37,277 nucleotides of DNA from the NCBI GenBank assembly GCA_030044775.1, contig JASICF010000221.1, positions 1 through 37,277 of the forward strand, in the 5' to 3' direction. This document shows, in pieces, positions 26,693 to 35,452 of the stretch. Source of the stretch: Candidatus Sulfotelmatobacter sp. (GTDB lineage: Bacteria; Acidobacteriota; Terriglobia; Terriglobales; Acidobacteriaceae). A program made the position numbers and the translations under genes. The number at the start of each line of letters is the position of its first letter. Within the stretch, counting starts at the first letter, position 1. Below the pieces are notes generated by a model. The model had not been told where the DNA came from and did no database searches. It worked only from the letters and a program-made list of their open reading frames with translations.

Positions 26693-28949
26693 GATGAGTG
26701 CGATGCCTGCGCGCCGTTTTTGGCTTTCCGGGATTGTTCTCGCTGCAGTCGTTGCACTTCTTCCGTTCTCTTTTCACGCCGAGCGTCATTTGGAGACAGC
26801 AACCCGCGTCGAGGGTAGCCAGGCTGCAACCGTCCAGCAAGAACTGTCTAATCGTTTTCGCTCGCCGTTCGTGGACCAGGTCGTCCTGGTCGTTGAAGGA
26901 CTCCCGCCTGCGGCTTCGGAGGAAGGCGGCCAAGCGTTAGAACCCATCGTCAGAGCGTTAAGGGACCAACCGGGGGTTTCGGGCGTGGTCTCTTTTCTAG
27001 ACTCGCGAGACCCGATCTTCCTGGGACGGGGAGGGGGAACGTTTGTGATTGTGGGGCTCATGTCGGCCGGGGGTCCGGTGGAGTTTCTTGTCCCACAGCT
27101 TCATCAGTTGGCGAGCTCGCTTGAAAATCAACTGCGTAGCCGTTATCCGGCGGTTAACCTCGAACTCACCGGCGAGATTCCACTGAACTTCGACATTCGG
27201 AAGGCGAGCGCCGACGACGTGGAACGCGGCGAAAGTCTGGTGATTCCCGCGACCCTCGCACTTCTGCTGGTGGCTTTTGGAAGCCCGATCGCTGCCCTGA
27301 TTCCACTGGCGGTTGGCGAGCTTGCCATCGCGACCACGCTGGCGATTACGGGATTCCTGGCGCAGCGCTGGCACTTGTCCATTCTGGTTCAGAATTTGGC
27401 CACCATGCTCGGCCTGGGCTTGGGCATCGACTACGCGCTCCTCATGGTCAGCCGTTTCCGGGAAGCGATTTGCGCCGGAAACGACGGACCCGCCGCTGCG
27501 GTTATTGCGGCACATCAGGCGGGTCGCACGCTCGTAATTTCAGCCTCAACCGTAGCCATCGGATTTCTAGGCCTCTTGACGGTTCCGATCAGCGAAATCC
27601 GCTCCATCGGTATCGCGGGATTCCTGGTGGCGGGAATGAGTGTATTACTCACAAATACGCTCGTTCCGGCACTGCTGGCGTTGCTCGGTCAGCGGATTAA
27701 TCTCGGTCGACTGCCCTTTACTCCAAAGTTGGATGCGGATGGGGCCGCGAATACGGGAAAAAGCTGGCGACAATGGGGAAAATTGATTGTCGCGCACCCC
27801 TGGCTGGCCCTTTTTTTGGCAGGCGCCCCCTTACTTCTCCTCGCCTGGCAGATCAGGCGACTTGACACCAGCGTTCCCCAAGGAGATTGGCTTCCGCCGG
27901 CGGCGGAATCGGTCCGTGCCCTCCACACCCTGAGAGCGATGGATCGGGAAGGCGTGGTTGAAGCTTTGCGCATCATTATCGAGCTTCCGGCGGACTCCAT
28001 TGCGCAAACCGACTCCGGGTGGAATGTGCTTGATCGTCTCACTAAGCGCCTCGCCAGTGACCCTCGTTCAGGCCGCGTGATTTCTATCACCACGATTGCG
28101 GAAGGCAACCGATCCTCCCTCAGTGACCTGTCGCGCGAGACGCGCAGAACCTTTCTGAGTGGTGACGGAAAAGCGGCGCTGCTTGAGGTGTTACCCGCGA
28201 GCTCGGTCTCCCTTCGCGACCAGGTCAATTGGGTGCGGGAGCTTCGCAAGACCGGCGCTCTAAATCTCACGGGAGTTCCCGGGGCAACGCTTCTGGTAGG
28301 GGGCATCCCGGCACTCAACGCAGATTACGAAACGATTATCAGAGACCGCTTTCCGTCGGTGATGGCGCTTATCGTCGGTGGAACGCTGTTTGCGCTGCTC
28401 TGCGGGTTCCGATCTATTTTCGCCGCGCTGAAGGCCATCGCACTAAATCTGATCTCGGTCGCTGCGTCCTTCGGAGCATTGGTCTTCGTTTTCCAAAACG
28501 GCCACGGAAGCCGCTTCCTTGGAGTTCCTGAAGGCACCGGCAGCGTCTTTCCTCTTGTTCCGATCGTCACCTTTGCAATCGTTTTCGGATTAAGCATGGA
28601 TTACGAGGTATTTCTGGTTGCACGCGTGCTCGAGGCCAGAAGGAGCGGGCTCAATGAAACCGATGCGATCCCCGAAGGTCTGGCTAGAACCGCAGGCCTG
28701 ATTACAAGCGCCGCCGCGATCATGATTGTGGTATTTGCGGCATTCACATTCGGAAGTTTTTTGGTGGTCAAGATGATCGGATTTACATTGGCGGTCGCGG
28801 TATTGATTGACGCCACGCTCGTTCGTGTTGTGATCGGCCCCGCGCTCCTTCGGCTTGCGGGCGATTGGAACTGGTGGCCTGGCGGGCTTCGCAACAGCGC
28901 CAGCTTCGGACCCGGGGCAAGTCGCAGAATACCCACGGGGCGGGAGTGA
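26691..28949 (+). CDS. MmpL-family RND transporter
   Basis: A 752-residue inner-membrane transporter of the MMPL branch of the RND superfamily. It has two repeats, each with a periplasmic domain after the first helix and then five clustered membrane segments. The fourth helix of each repeat carries the proton-relay pair: LGLGIDYALLMVSRFRE (Asp247) and VFGLSMDYEVFLVARVLE (Asp637). MMPL proteins move lipids, hopanoids or hydrophobic metabolites across the inner membrane. Starts ATG at 26691, 26694 and 26703 are possible; none has a strong ribosome-binding site. Divergent from the duplicated-domain exported protein and convergent (12-bp gap) with the HAD gene. Its placement close to the FAAL-reductase suggests lipid export but is not proof. 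Confidence 0.9.
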   Translation: MMSAMPARRFWLSGIVLAAVVALLPFSFHAERHLETATRVEGSQAATVQQELSNRFRSPFVDQVVLVVEGLPPAASEEGGQALEPIVRALRDQPGVSGVVSFLDSRDPIFLGRGGGTFVIVGLMSAGGPVEFLVPQLHQLASSLENQLRSRYPAVNLELTGEIPLNFDIRKASADDVERGESLVIPATLALLLVAFGSPIAALIPLAVGELAIATTLAITGFLAQRWHLSILVQNLATMLGLGLGIDYALLMVSRFREAICAGNDGPAAAVIAAHQAGRTLVISASTVAIGFLGLLTVPISEIRSIGIAGFLVAGMSVLLTNTLVPALLALLGQRINLGRLPFTPKLDADGAANTGKSWRQWGKLIVAHPWLALFLAGAPLLLLAWQIRRLDTSVPQGDWLPPAAESVRALHTLRAMDREGVVEALRIIIELPADSIAQTDSGWNVLDRLTKRLASDPRSGRVISITTIAEGNRSSLSDLSRETRRTFLSGDGKAALLEVLPASSVSLRDQVNWVRELRKTGALNLTGVPGATLLVGGIPALNADYETIIRDRFPSVMALIVGGTLFALLCGFRSIFAALKAIALNLISVAASFGALVFVFQNGHGSRFLGVPEGTGSVFPLVPIVTFAIVFGLSMDYEVFLVARVLEARRSGLNETDAIPEGLARTAGLITSAAAIMIVVFAAFTFGSFLVVKMIGFTLAVAVLIDATLVRVVIGPALLRLAGDWNWWPGGLRNSASFGPGASRRIPTGRE

Positions 28950-28961
28950 CGCTATCGCGTC

Positions 28962-29996
28962 TCAGTCTTGATAACGTCGATGGCGTGCCTCCTCGCTGGA
29001 AGCACGGATCGCACTCAGCAGCGCGTCCAGAAACTGATGCGGCGTAGCGAAGATATGATCGACCGAAGCGAGTTCTTTCCGCCGCTTGGGTGAGGAACGA
29101 CCTGGGATGTGTTTCTCCTTGCGTGGCACCCACACAGTTTGCATGCCGGCTTTCTTAGCACCTTCAAGGTTGCCAGGCGTATCTTCTGCCATGATCGTTT
29201 CGATCGGCTTAATCGCATCCGCCGGGTCGCGGCTGTTGTTAATCGCCGCAAGCACTTTCTCATAAACCTCCGGCTTCGCTCCCTTCCGATAGGGAGAAAT
29301 CTCTTCTATCCCAAAAATATTAGGCTCGGGAATCACCCCTCCGAGGCCAAGCTTTTCCAGCTTTTGCATCGCCTCTCCCTCTCCCTGCTTGAAGGAATGC
29401 GTGAGCAGGGCGACCTCAACCCCAGCATTCGCTAACCTGCTGATGGCGCTTGCCAATTCGGCGTCGGGCCGGATGAACCCTGTGCCCATACGTCGGTTCC
29501 ACAGTTGCGTGATCCCCTTATCTCCTTCCACAATTTTTTCCTGCAGTTTGTCGGGTGCAAATCTTGCCTTTTTTCCGCTCTTGCGGTCCTGAAGCAGCCT
29601 TAGGTTGTACGCCAGAGCGATCATCTCTTTGTAAGGCGGGTCTCTGTAAGTTCGGTCAAGGGCGTGGCCCGGATCAGTATCTTCTTCCTCCTCCGTTAGC
29701 TGCGTTGCGTTCCGGCGGCGATAATAAACCTCCAGCATCCCAAGGACGGATGCGCGGGGGAAACCCTTACATTCCAGGCCTCCCGCCAACTGGCTGATGC
29801 ACCGGGCCAACACGTCATCTGGATTCTTGTTCGCTTCTTCTTTGGCCGCTTCAATTAATTTCTGCGCTGTTTTCCTTCGGAATATGGGAAGGCCGTATTC
29901 CTTTTTTATCTCCCGCCAAGCCCGCAGGACGGTGTTTCGGTAGGTCTTGCTATAAGGGTAGAGAAAGCAGTCGAGGTCCAAAATAACGAGCTTCAC
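28962..29996 (-). CDS. HAD-family hydrolase, Pyr5N/Sdt1-like
   Basis: A 344-residue haloacid dehalogenase-superfamily phosphatase. All four motifs are visible: I, LDLDCFLYP (Asp7 nucleophile, Asp9 acid/base); II, LLTHS (Thr199); III, Lys241 in GAKPEVYEKVL; IV, MAEDTPGNLEGAKKAG (Asp272, and Glu271 where a second acidic residue is expected). The DxDxxLYP form of motif I is typical of pyrimidine 5'-nucleotidase/Sdt1 relatives. Unusually, about 150 residues, partly very charged (TEEEEDTDPG; RKSGKKARFAPDK), separate motif I from motif II, so the cap domain is larger than in those ~230-aa enzymes. GTG start with GAGAG just upstream. Substrate unknown; convergent with the MmpL gene. Confidence 0.82.
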   Translation of the reverse strand: MKLVILDLDCFLYPYSKTYRNTVLRAWREIKKEYGLPIFRRKTAQKLIEAAKEEANKNPDDVLARCISQLAGGLECKGFPRASVLGMLEVYYRRRNATQLTEEEEDTDPGHALDRTYRDPPYKEMIALAYNLRLLQDRKSGKKARFAPDKLQEKIVEGDKGITQLWNRRMGTGFIRPDAELASAISRLANAGVEVALLTHSFKQGEGEAMQKLEKLGLGGVIPEPNIFGIEEISPYRKGAKPEVYEKVLAAINNSRDPADAIKPIETIMAEDTPGNLEGAKKAGMQTVWVPRKEKHIPGRSSPKRRKELASVDHIFATPHQFLDALLSAIRASSEEARHRRYQD

Positions 29997-30242
29997 TTTC
30001 TCTCGAAAAGGCTTAGGGTTGTGATGGGCTCTAATACTTATGGGCTCCGGCGCGCAGGCCTGAAATTGTGCACAGCCTAGTGATCTGTTCAGCTCCCAGC
30101 TATTCTAAAGTGAGGAGGGCCCATCGGAGAGCCCACGAACTTACGAGACGGCAGCCTCTGTTTCTCGAGGGAGGTGTCAGGCGCTGCAAAGAAGGGTCGT
30201 GCGAGCACCTCTGGTCTACCGCTACAATGTTCACACCTCAAA

Positions 30243-33200
30243 ATGAACCGGAACTCCTTTCGCTGTCTCATTCCATTTCTTCTGATTTTTCTTTGCTTCG
30301 GTGTGAGGCTTCGTGCGCAAGCCGTCTCGCCTGATCTCTTCAGCGGTCTTAAATGGCGGCTGATCGGCCCCTTTCGCGGAGGACGCTCTGTCGCGGCCAC
30401 CGGAGTTCCCGGCGATCCCAACACGTTCTACTTCGGCGCGGTCGATGGCGGGATATGGAAGACCACTAACGCAGGTGTGACGTGGACGCCGATATTCGAT
30501 AACCAGCCGGTCGCTTCCATCGGCGCTGTCGCCATCGCGAATTCCGATGCGAAAGTTATTTATGCCGGCACCGGTGAATCGGATATCCGCTCTGATCTTG
30601 CCTCGGGCGACGGGGTCTATCGCTCTTCCGACGGCGGGGAGACATGGCAGAATGTCGGTCTGCGCGACACCCGCCAGATCAGCCGCATTGTTGTTGATCC
30701 GCAGAATGCGAACACCGTCTACGTTGCCGCGCTCGGGCACGCATACGGCCCTAACCAAGAGCGTGGTGTTTTCAAGTCCTCGGACGGGGGCTCTCATTGG
30801 ACTAAAGTCCTCGACCAAGGAGCCGAAACCGGAATCGCCGATCTCGCCATCTCCACTGAGCACCCGAATATCCTTTTCGCGGCAACCTGGGGCACGCATC
30901 GGCCGCCCTGGAGCACCTACGCGCCCATCGATGGGTCCGGCAGCGGCATCTTCCGCTCGCGGGACGGCGGCAATTCCTGGTCGCGGTTGACCGGCTCCGG
31001 CCTTCCCGACGGCGACTGGGGTCGACCTGCCATCGCAGTGTCCGCGGATGGCAGGCGCGTTTATGCGTTGATCGACGACCGCAAGAAATCCGGGCTTTAC
31101 CGATCCGACGATGGCGGCGATACCTGGACTCTCAAGAACTCTGATTCTCGTCTCACCAGCCGTGCCTGGTATTTCGGGAACATCACCATCGATCCGCAGA
31201 ATGCCGACGTGTTCTACGTGCCTAACGTTGCGCTTTATCGCTCCGAAGATGGCGGCCAGACCATCTCAATCGTTCGCGGCGCCCCAGGCGGCGACGACTA
31301 TCATCAGCTTTGGATCGATCCTAAAGATTCGGCGCGGATGATTCTGGCCACCGATCAAGGCACCACAATCAGCGTTGATCGCGGCCGGACCTGGAGCACC
31401 TGGTATAACCAGCCCACCGCGCAGCTCTATCACGTTATCACCGATAATCGGTTTCCTTATACGGTGTTCGGCGCGCAACAAGATAGCGGCAGCGCCGCGG
31501 TTCTCAGTCGTACAGACCATGGCCAAATCACGACCCGTGACTGGTTTCCCGCAGACGGCAGCGAGAGCGGATATATCGCGCCCGATCCCAGGGATCCCAA
31601 CATTTTTTATTTCAGCGGGACCTACGGCAGCGTTTCGCGCTTCGATCTTCGCACCTCATTCAGCCAAGACGTTACGCCCTGGCCGATGCCCACATTCGGC
31701 GTCGATATCGCCCAGCGCAAGTATCGCGATCCCTGGACCCCGGTTCTCGTTTTCTCTCCAGTCGACAAAACCAGCCTCTATCTCGGCACGCAATTCGTAA
31801 TGAAAACCACCGACGGGGGCCTGCACTGGCTGACGGTCAGTCCCGACCTGACTGGAGCGCGAACGACCACAGAAAAAGCTAAAGGCCCGCCGACAGTTGA
31901 AGACGCCAAGCAGCGCGGATATGGCGTGGTTTACACGATTGCCCCGTCGCCGCTCGATTCCAATTTGATCTGGGCTGGCAGTGATACGGGACTCATTCAT
32001 CTCACCCGCGATGGGGGGAAGAACTGGAAAGATGTCACGCCGAAAGGAATCAGCGACTGGTCGAAGATCTCCATGATCGAGGCCTCGCACTTCAACCCTG
32101 CCGCAGCTTATGCGGCGGTCGATCGGCATCGCCTCGACGATCAGACTCCGTATCTGTGCCGCACCGCCGACTATGGGCAAACCTGGCAGCTCATCACCGA
32201 GGGCATTCACACTCCGGCATTTCTCAACGCGGTTCGCGAAGATCCGCGTCACAAAGGCTTGCTGTTCGCGGGCACCGAGTTCGGCGTTTACGTTTCTTTC
32301 GATGAAGGCGATCACTGGCAGTCCTTGCAGCTGAATCTGCCGATCACTTCCGTACGAGATCTCGCCATTCACGGCGACGATCTCGTCATCGCCACTCACG
32401 GCCGTTCCTTCTGGGTCCTGGACGATATCGCGCCCCTGCGCCAGGTCGCGCCTTTGCAGACCGTCGGCATATGGCTTTTTCGTCCGGCAGCCGTGGTTCG
32501 CGTAGACAATGCCGGTTTCATGGGGACTCCGCTGCCTCCCGAAGAACCGACGGCGGAGAATCCACCGAATGGCGCCGTAATCGATTATTTTCTCCCTTCA
32601 CCCGCAGAACGCCTGACGCTCGCAATCTTCGACAAGCAGCATAATCTCGTGCACAGCTTCTCGTCCGAAGAACCGCGGCAAGATCGCCACCCGCCGGTTG
32701 CCATTGCTGAACGCTGGCTCGCAAAGCCGCAGGTTCTCGACAAATCTGCCGGCATGCATCGATTTATCTGGAATCTGGCCTGGGGTTCCGAACCCGGTGA
32801 TTCAGCCGATGAGGAGGAGCATGCGCTGCGTGGCCCACGCGCCGCGCCCGGAGATTATGAAATCCGGCTCACCGTCGACGGCAAGAATTTAACTCAGCCG
32901 CTGTACATCACGATGGACCCGCGATCCACTGCCACTCCGCAGGATCTCGCCACGCAAGTCAGGCTCGGGCGCCAGATTTTTTCCGAAGCTCTCGAGTGCA
33001 GGAAAACGCTGGCGGCGATCCGAGCATCGCAGAAGCAGATTTCCGACCTCGAGACGAAGTTGCAGCAGCACGCCGATCTAAAGGCGACTGCCGACGCTGC
33101 TCTTGATGAACTCAGCTCCATCGTAAACGGCGACTCATCCAAGCAGCTTGGCCTGGAGAAGGCGAACACGGGCCTAGCCGCTGCCCTGCGAGTGGTCTTG

Positions 33201-33392
33201 AGCAGCGACCGCCTCATTCCCGCGCAAGCCCTTGACCTCGATCGCGAATCGAGCGCCGCGATGAAGGTTGCGCTGAGGAAGTGGAATGACTTCAAATCGA
33301 AGCGCCTGCCCGAGCTAAATCACCAACTCAAGGACGGGAACCTGCCTCCACTCGCGCCGACGGACGACCGTACGTCCTCAGCCAATCCGTAA
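30243..33392 (+). CDS. Large exported Asp-box (BNR/sortilin-like) beta-propeller protein
   Basis: A 1049-residue exported protein. The ATG at MNRNSFRC opens the signal peptide (LIPFLLIFLCFGVRLRAQ), whereas codons before it are polar, so I start here although no Shine-Dalgarno is evident. The N-terminal ~750 residues hold repeated Asp-boxes of S-x-D-x-G-x-T-W type (SSDGGETW, SSDGGSHW, SRDGGNSW, SDDGGDTW, TTDGGLHW, TRDGGKNW, SFDEGDHW), which build one or two beta-propellers. The opening WRLIGPFRGGR is typical of the acidobacterial and Bacteroidetes family often labelled glycosyl hydrolase. C-terminal ~150 residues are helical with coiled-coil features (SQKQISDLETKLQQHADLK). No glycosidase catalytic residues can be assigned; binding or peptidase-linked roles are also possible. 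Confidence 0.85.
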   Translation: MNRNSFRCLIPFLLIFLCFGVRLRAQAVSPDLFSGLKWRLIGPFRGGRSVAATGVPGDPNTFYFGAVDGGIWKTTNAGVTWTPIFDNQPVASIGAVAIANSDAKVIYAGTGESDIRSDLASGDGVYRSSDGGETWQNVGLRDTRQISRIVVDPQNANTVYVAALGHAYGPNQERGVFKSSDGGSHWTKVLDQGAETGIADLAISTEHPNILFAATWGTHRPPWSTYAPIDGSGSGIFRSRDGGNSWSRLTGSGLPDGDWGRPAIAVSADGRRVYALIDDRKKSGLYRSDDGGDTWTLKNSDSRLTSRAWYFGNITIDPQNADVFYVPNVALYRSEDGGQTISIVRGAPGGDDYHQLWIDPKDSARMILATDQGTTISVDRGRTWSTWYNQPTAQLYHVITDNRFPYTVFGAQQDSGSAAVLSRTDHGQITTRDWFPADGSESGYIAPDPRDPNIFYFSGTYGSVSRFDLRTSFSQDVTPWPMPTFGVDIAQRKYRDPWTPVLVFSPVDKTSLYLGTQFVMKTTDGGLHWLTVSPDLTGARTTTEKAKGPPTVEDAKQRGYGVVYTIAPSPLDSNLIWAGSDTGLIHLTRDGGKNWKDVTPKGISDWSKISMIEASHFNPAAAYAAVDRHRLDDQTPYLCRTADYGQTWQLITEGIHTPAFLNAVREDPRHKGLLFAGTEFGVYVSFDEGDHWQSLQLNLPITSVRDLAIHGDDLVIATHGRSFWVLDDIAPLRQVAPLQTVGIWLFRPAAVVRVDNAGFMGTPLPPEEPTAENPPNGAVIDYFLPSPAERLTLAIFDKQHNLVHSFSSEEPRQDRHPPVAIAERWLAKPQVLDKSAGMHRFIWNLAWGSEPGDSADEEEHALRGPRAAPGDYEIRLTVDGKNLTQPLYITMDPRSTATPQDLATQVRLGRQIFSEALECRKTLAAIRASQKQISDLETKLQQHADLKATADAALDELSSIVNGDSSKQLGLEKANTGLAAALRVVLSSDRLIPAQALDLDRESSAAMKVALRKWNDFKSKRLPELNHQLKDGNLPPLAPTDDRTSSANP

Positions 33393-33508
33393 CCGGAACC
33401 TTACGGTTGTAACCGCTTAGTTAAAGTCATTCCGGCGAGATGGGCCTCGTGTACGCCGCAGCAGAACAGGTTCCCGGGCACCACGTTTCCTAGGGATTTC
33501 GTTTTCGC

Positions 33509-35263
33509 CTAGAAAGACTTCGGAAGTACGGCCGTTCCCTCCTGCTGAACCGATTGCAAAGCATTGGGATTCAGGCCCAGCGCTTTAAGGATCGTTGGCG
33601 CGACCTCCATGGTCTGCACCGGCGTGGTCACGGTGGTTGCCGTGAACATGGGATTCGAAAGCAGCATCATGACGTTGGTGTCATCATGCGCGAAGCCGCC
33701 GTGCTCAGCCAGCTTCTTGGTGCTTCCAGAGTAAGTAACGCCGATATCGGGGGTGGTGACGATGTCGGGCGTGCGCGGATCGCCATCCGGCGGTAGCCCC
33801 GGCGCGTTGTAAAGCTGGGTGATGCCGGCTCCCCAGAACATTTCGCCGATGCCGGCAATGTTGCTCGTAGAAGGCGATTGGGTTTCGATCATGCTCACAA
33901 CCTCTTCCGCCGTGCAGTGCTTATCGAGCCACACGAGCGAGACATCGTCTTCCGTAGGACCGAGGCCGGTCGGGTTAAGCGGGGATTCGGAGTAGGGCAA
34001 GCATCCCGCGTTGGCTGCAATCGTGGCAGGAGAAGTGGAGATCGGGTCGCCGGCGAAGGTCGATATCCCCAAATAGCGCGACGAATCAATCGGACTCTGG
34101 CCGTGCTTGGCGGTGACGATGATCAGGGTAGAGTTGAGCAATCCGTCTTTTTGTAGCGCGGCGATCATCTCTCCGATGGAAAGATCGACGAACTCAATAT
34201 TGCGCAGGAGAGCGGTAGTGGGCGTGCCCTGCCCGTCTGTGTATCCGCCGGTTACGGTTGGAGTGAGGGTTTGTTCGATCAGCTTTTGTCCGACGCTCAC
34301 AGCCTGAAAATTCATTCCAAAGACGGAGGGGACGGGAGCCGGCGAGGTGCCGTTGTGGTTCTTGCCATTAATCTCGTTGAGAATGGCGTTGACCTTGAGA
34401 GTGTCGTAGCACTGGATATTCTGGAAGCTGCTGGTCCATGTATCCGATGAGGAAACCGCGCTCTGGTCAGGCAGCGGGTTACAGCTGACGGGGCCGGCAT
34501 TGACGCCAGGGAGAGCGACGGGAATCGAGTTGATCTCGGGGGCGTAGTAGTCGTTAACGTTGGTGCCGTTACCGGGACCGTTCACTGAAGAATACGACGG
34601 ATGCTTGTCGGACCACGCCGTGTAGCCTCCGGCGGCGTGGATGACGCCGAAGATGGTGTTGGTGCGGACGAAGTTCCAGGGATAAACGGGAGCGCAACCC
34701 TGGGCGGGATCGCGCACCAGGCGCTTGGCATCGATCGACTGAACTCCGCCATCGACGCCGGTGGGCGCGCCACCGTTGAGCAGTGTCTGGTTAATATCAA
34801 TTCCTTCATCGTACTCGGTAGTGGTTCCGGTGGGCTCTCCATAGGGCACGCAGGGGCCGGCAGCAAGTCCGTCACCGGTTGTCTGGGCCGGAGCGTCCAG
34901 CGAGCGATCATAGGCATCGTCGTAGAATGCGCCAACGCTGCGCGGAGAGCCGCCGGTCATGAGGGCCATCAATCCGGGAAATGAATCGGAGGGTTCGGAT
35001 GTGTACGCGAAAAGATAGTCGACGCCGGTGGGCTTGAGGCTGGCCAGATTCGGGCAATAGGGCTGGCCGCCGTTGACGCCGGCAATTCCGTTGGCGCAAT
35101 TGATGAAATCAAGGGCGTGCATTCCGTCGATGCTGAGGAGCAAAACATGCTGGATGGAGGTGGGACTGCCGGTGCGATTTCCGGTCTGCGCGAAGAGGGT
35201 TGAAGCCGCTAAAAGCAGGGTGGCGGCGCAGACTCCCAAACCAAACGTGAGAGAGCGTGTCAT
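33509..35263 (-). CDS. Exported phosphodiesterase/alkaline-phosphatase-superfamily protein (paralogue 1)
   Basis: A 584-residue exported metalloenzyme of the type I phosphodiesterase/nucleotide pyrophosphatase clan. GGAG eight bases before the ATG and the signal peptide (LTFGLGVCAATLLLAASTLFAQ) fix the start. Metal and nucleophile motifs: LLLSIDGMHALDF (Asp), PSDSFPGLMALMTGGSP (Ser/Thr nucleophile region), TAKHGQSPID and AEHGGFAHDDTNVMML (His/Asp metal ligands). Close relative of the gene at 35453-37165, with matching blocks end to end. Both have a conserved C-terminal APTILKALGLNP. Substrate probably an organic phosphate ester or nucleotide; not resolvable. Converges on the Asp-box gene. Confidence 0.88.
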   Translation of the reverse strand: MTRSLTFGLGVCAATLLLAASTLFAQTGNRTGSPTSIQHVLLLSIDGMHALDFINCANGIAGVNGGQPYCPNLASLKPTGVDYLFAYTSEPSDSFPGLMALMTGGSPRSVGAFYDDAYDRSLDAPAQTTGDGLAAGPCVPYGEPTGTTTEYDEGIDINQTLLNGGAPTGVDGGVQSIDAKRLVRDPAQGCAPVYPWNFVRTNTIFGVIHAAGGYTAWSDKHPSYSSVNGPGNGTNVNDYYAPEINSIPVALPGVNAGPVSCNPLPDQSAVSSSDTWTSSFQNIQCYDTLKVNAILNEINGKNHNGTSPAPVPSVFGMNFQAVSVGQKLIEQTLTPTVTGGYTDGQGTPTTALLRNIEFVDLSIGEMIAALQKDGLLNSTLIIVTAKHGQSPIDSSRYLGISTFAGDPISTSPATIAANAGCLPYSESPLNPTGLGPTEDDVSLVWLDKHCTAEEVVSMIETQSPSTSNIAGIGEMFWGAGITQLYNAPGLPPDGDPRTPDIVTTPDIGVTYSGSTKKLAEHGGFAHDDTNVMMLLSNPMFTATTVTTPVQTMEVAPTILKALGLNPNALQSVQQEGTAVLPKSF

Positions 35264-35293
35264 AGGTGTTTCTCCGAAGGGAGGATTTTGGGA

Positions 35294-35308
35294 ACTATTT
35301 TTAATAGT
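35294..35308. promoter_or_regulatory. ACTATT-TTT-AATAGT inverted repeat upstream of phosphatase 1
   Basis: A six-base perfect inverted repeat with a three-base centre, about 31 bases before the ATG of the 33509-35263 gene. Small, so possibly chance. The paralogue's upstream region also has an ACTATT within a longer palindrome, which makes an operator plausible. Confidence 0.25.
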
Positions 35309-35400
35309 AAGAATCGAGATTGCAGGCGAGGTGACGGCTATGTTGCGGCGAGGTAAAAATCTGTAGCAAAAATCCTCAACACCCACAAATGATGCCGAAA

Positions 35401-35431
35401 TCAAAAGGGGCCGCGAGGCAGCCCCTTTTGA
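35401..35431 (-). terminator. Intrinsic terminator after phosphatase 2
   Basis: TCAAAAGGGGC (35401-35411) and GCCCCTTTTGA (35421-35431) form a perfect 11-bp stem with a nine-base loop. On the minus strand the stem is followed by TTTCGG and begins 21 bases after the stop codon of the upstream gene, a classic rho-independent layout. It would end transcription between the two tandem paralogues, so they are not a simple operon. Confidence 0.82.
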
Positions 35432-35452
35432 CGATTACAGCATCTGCAGTAT

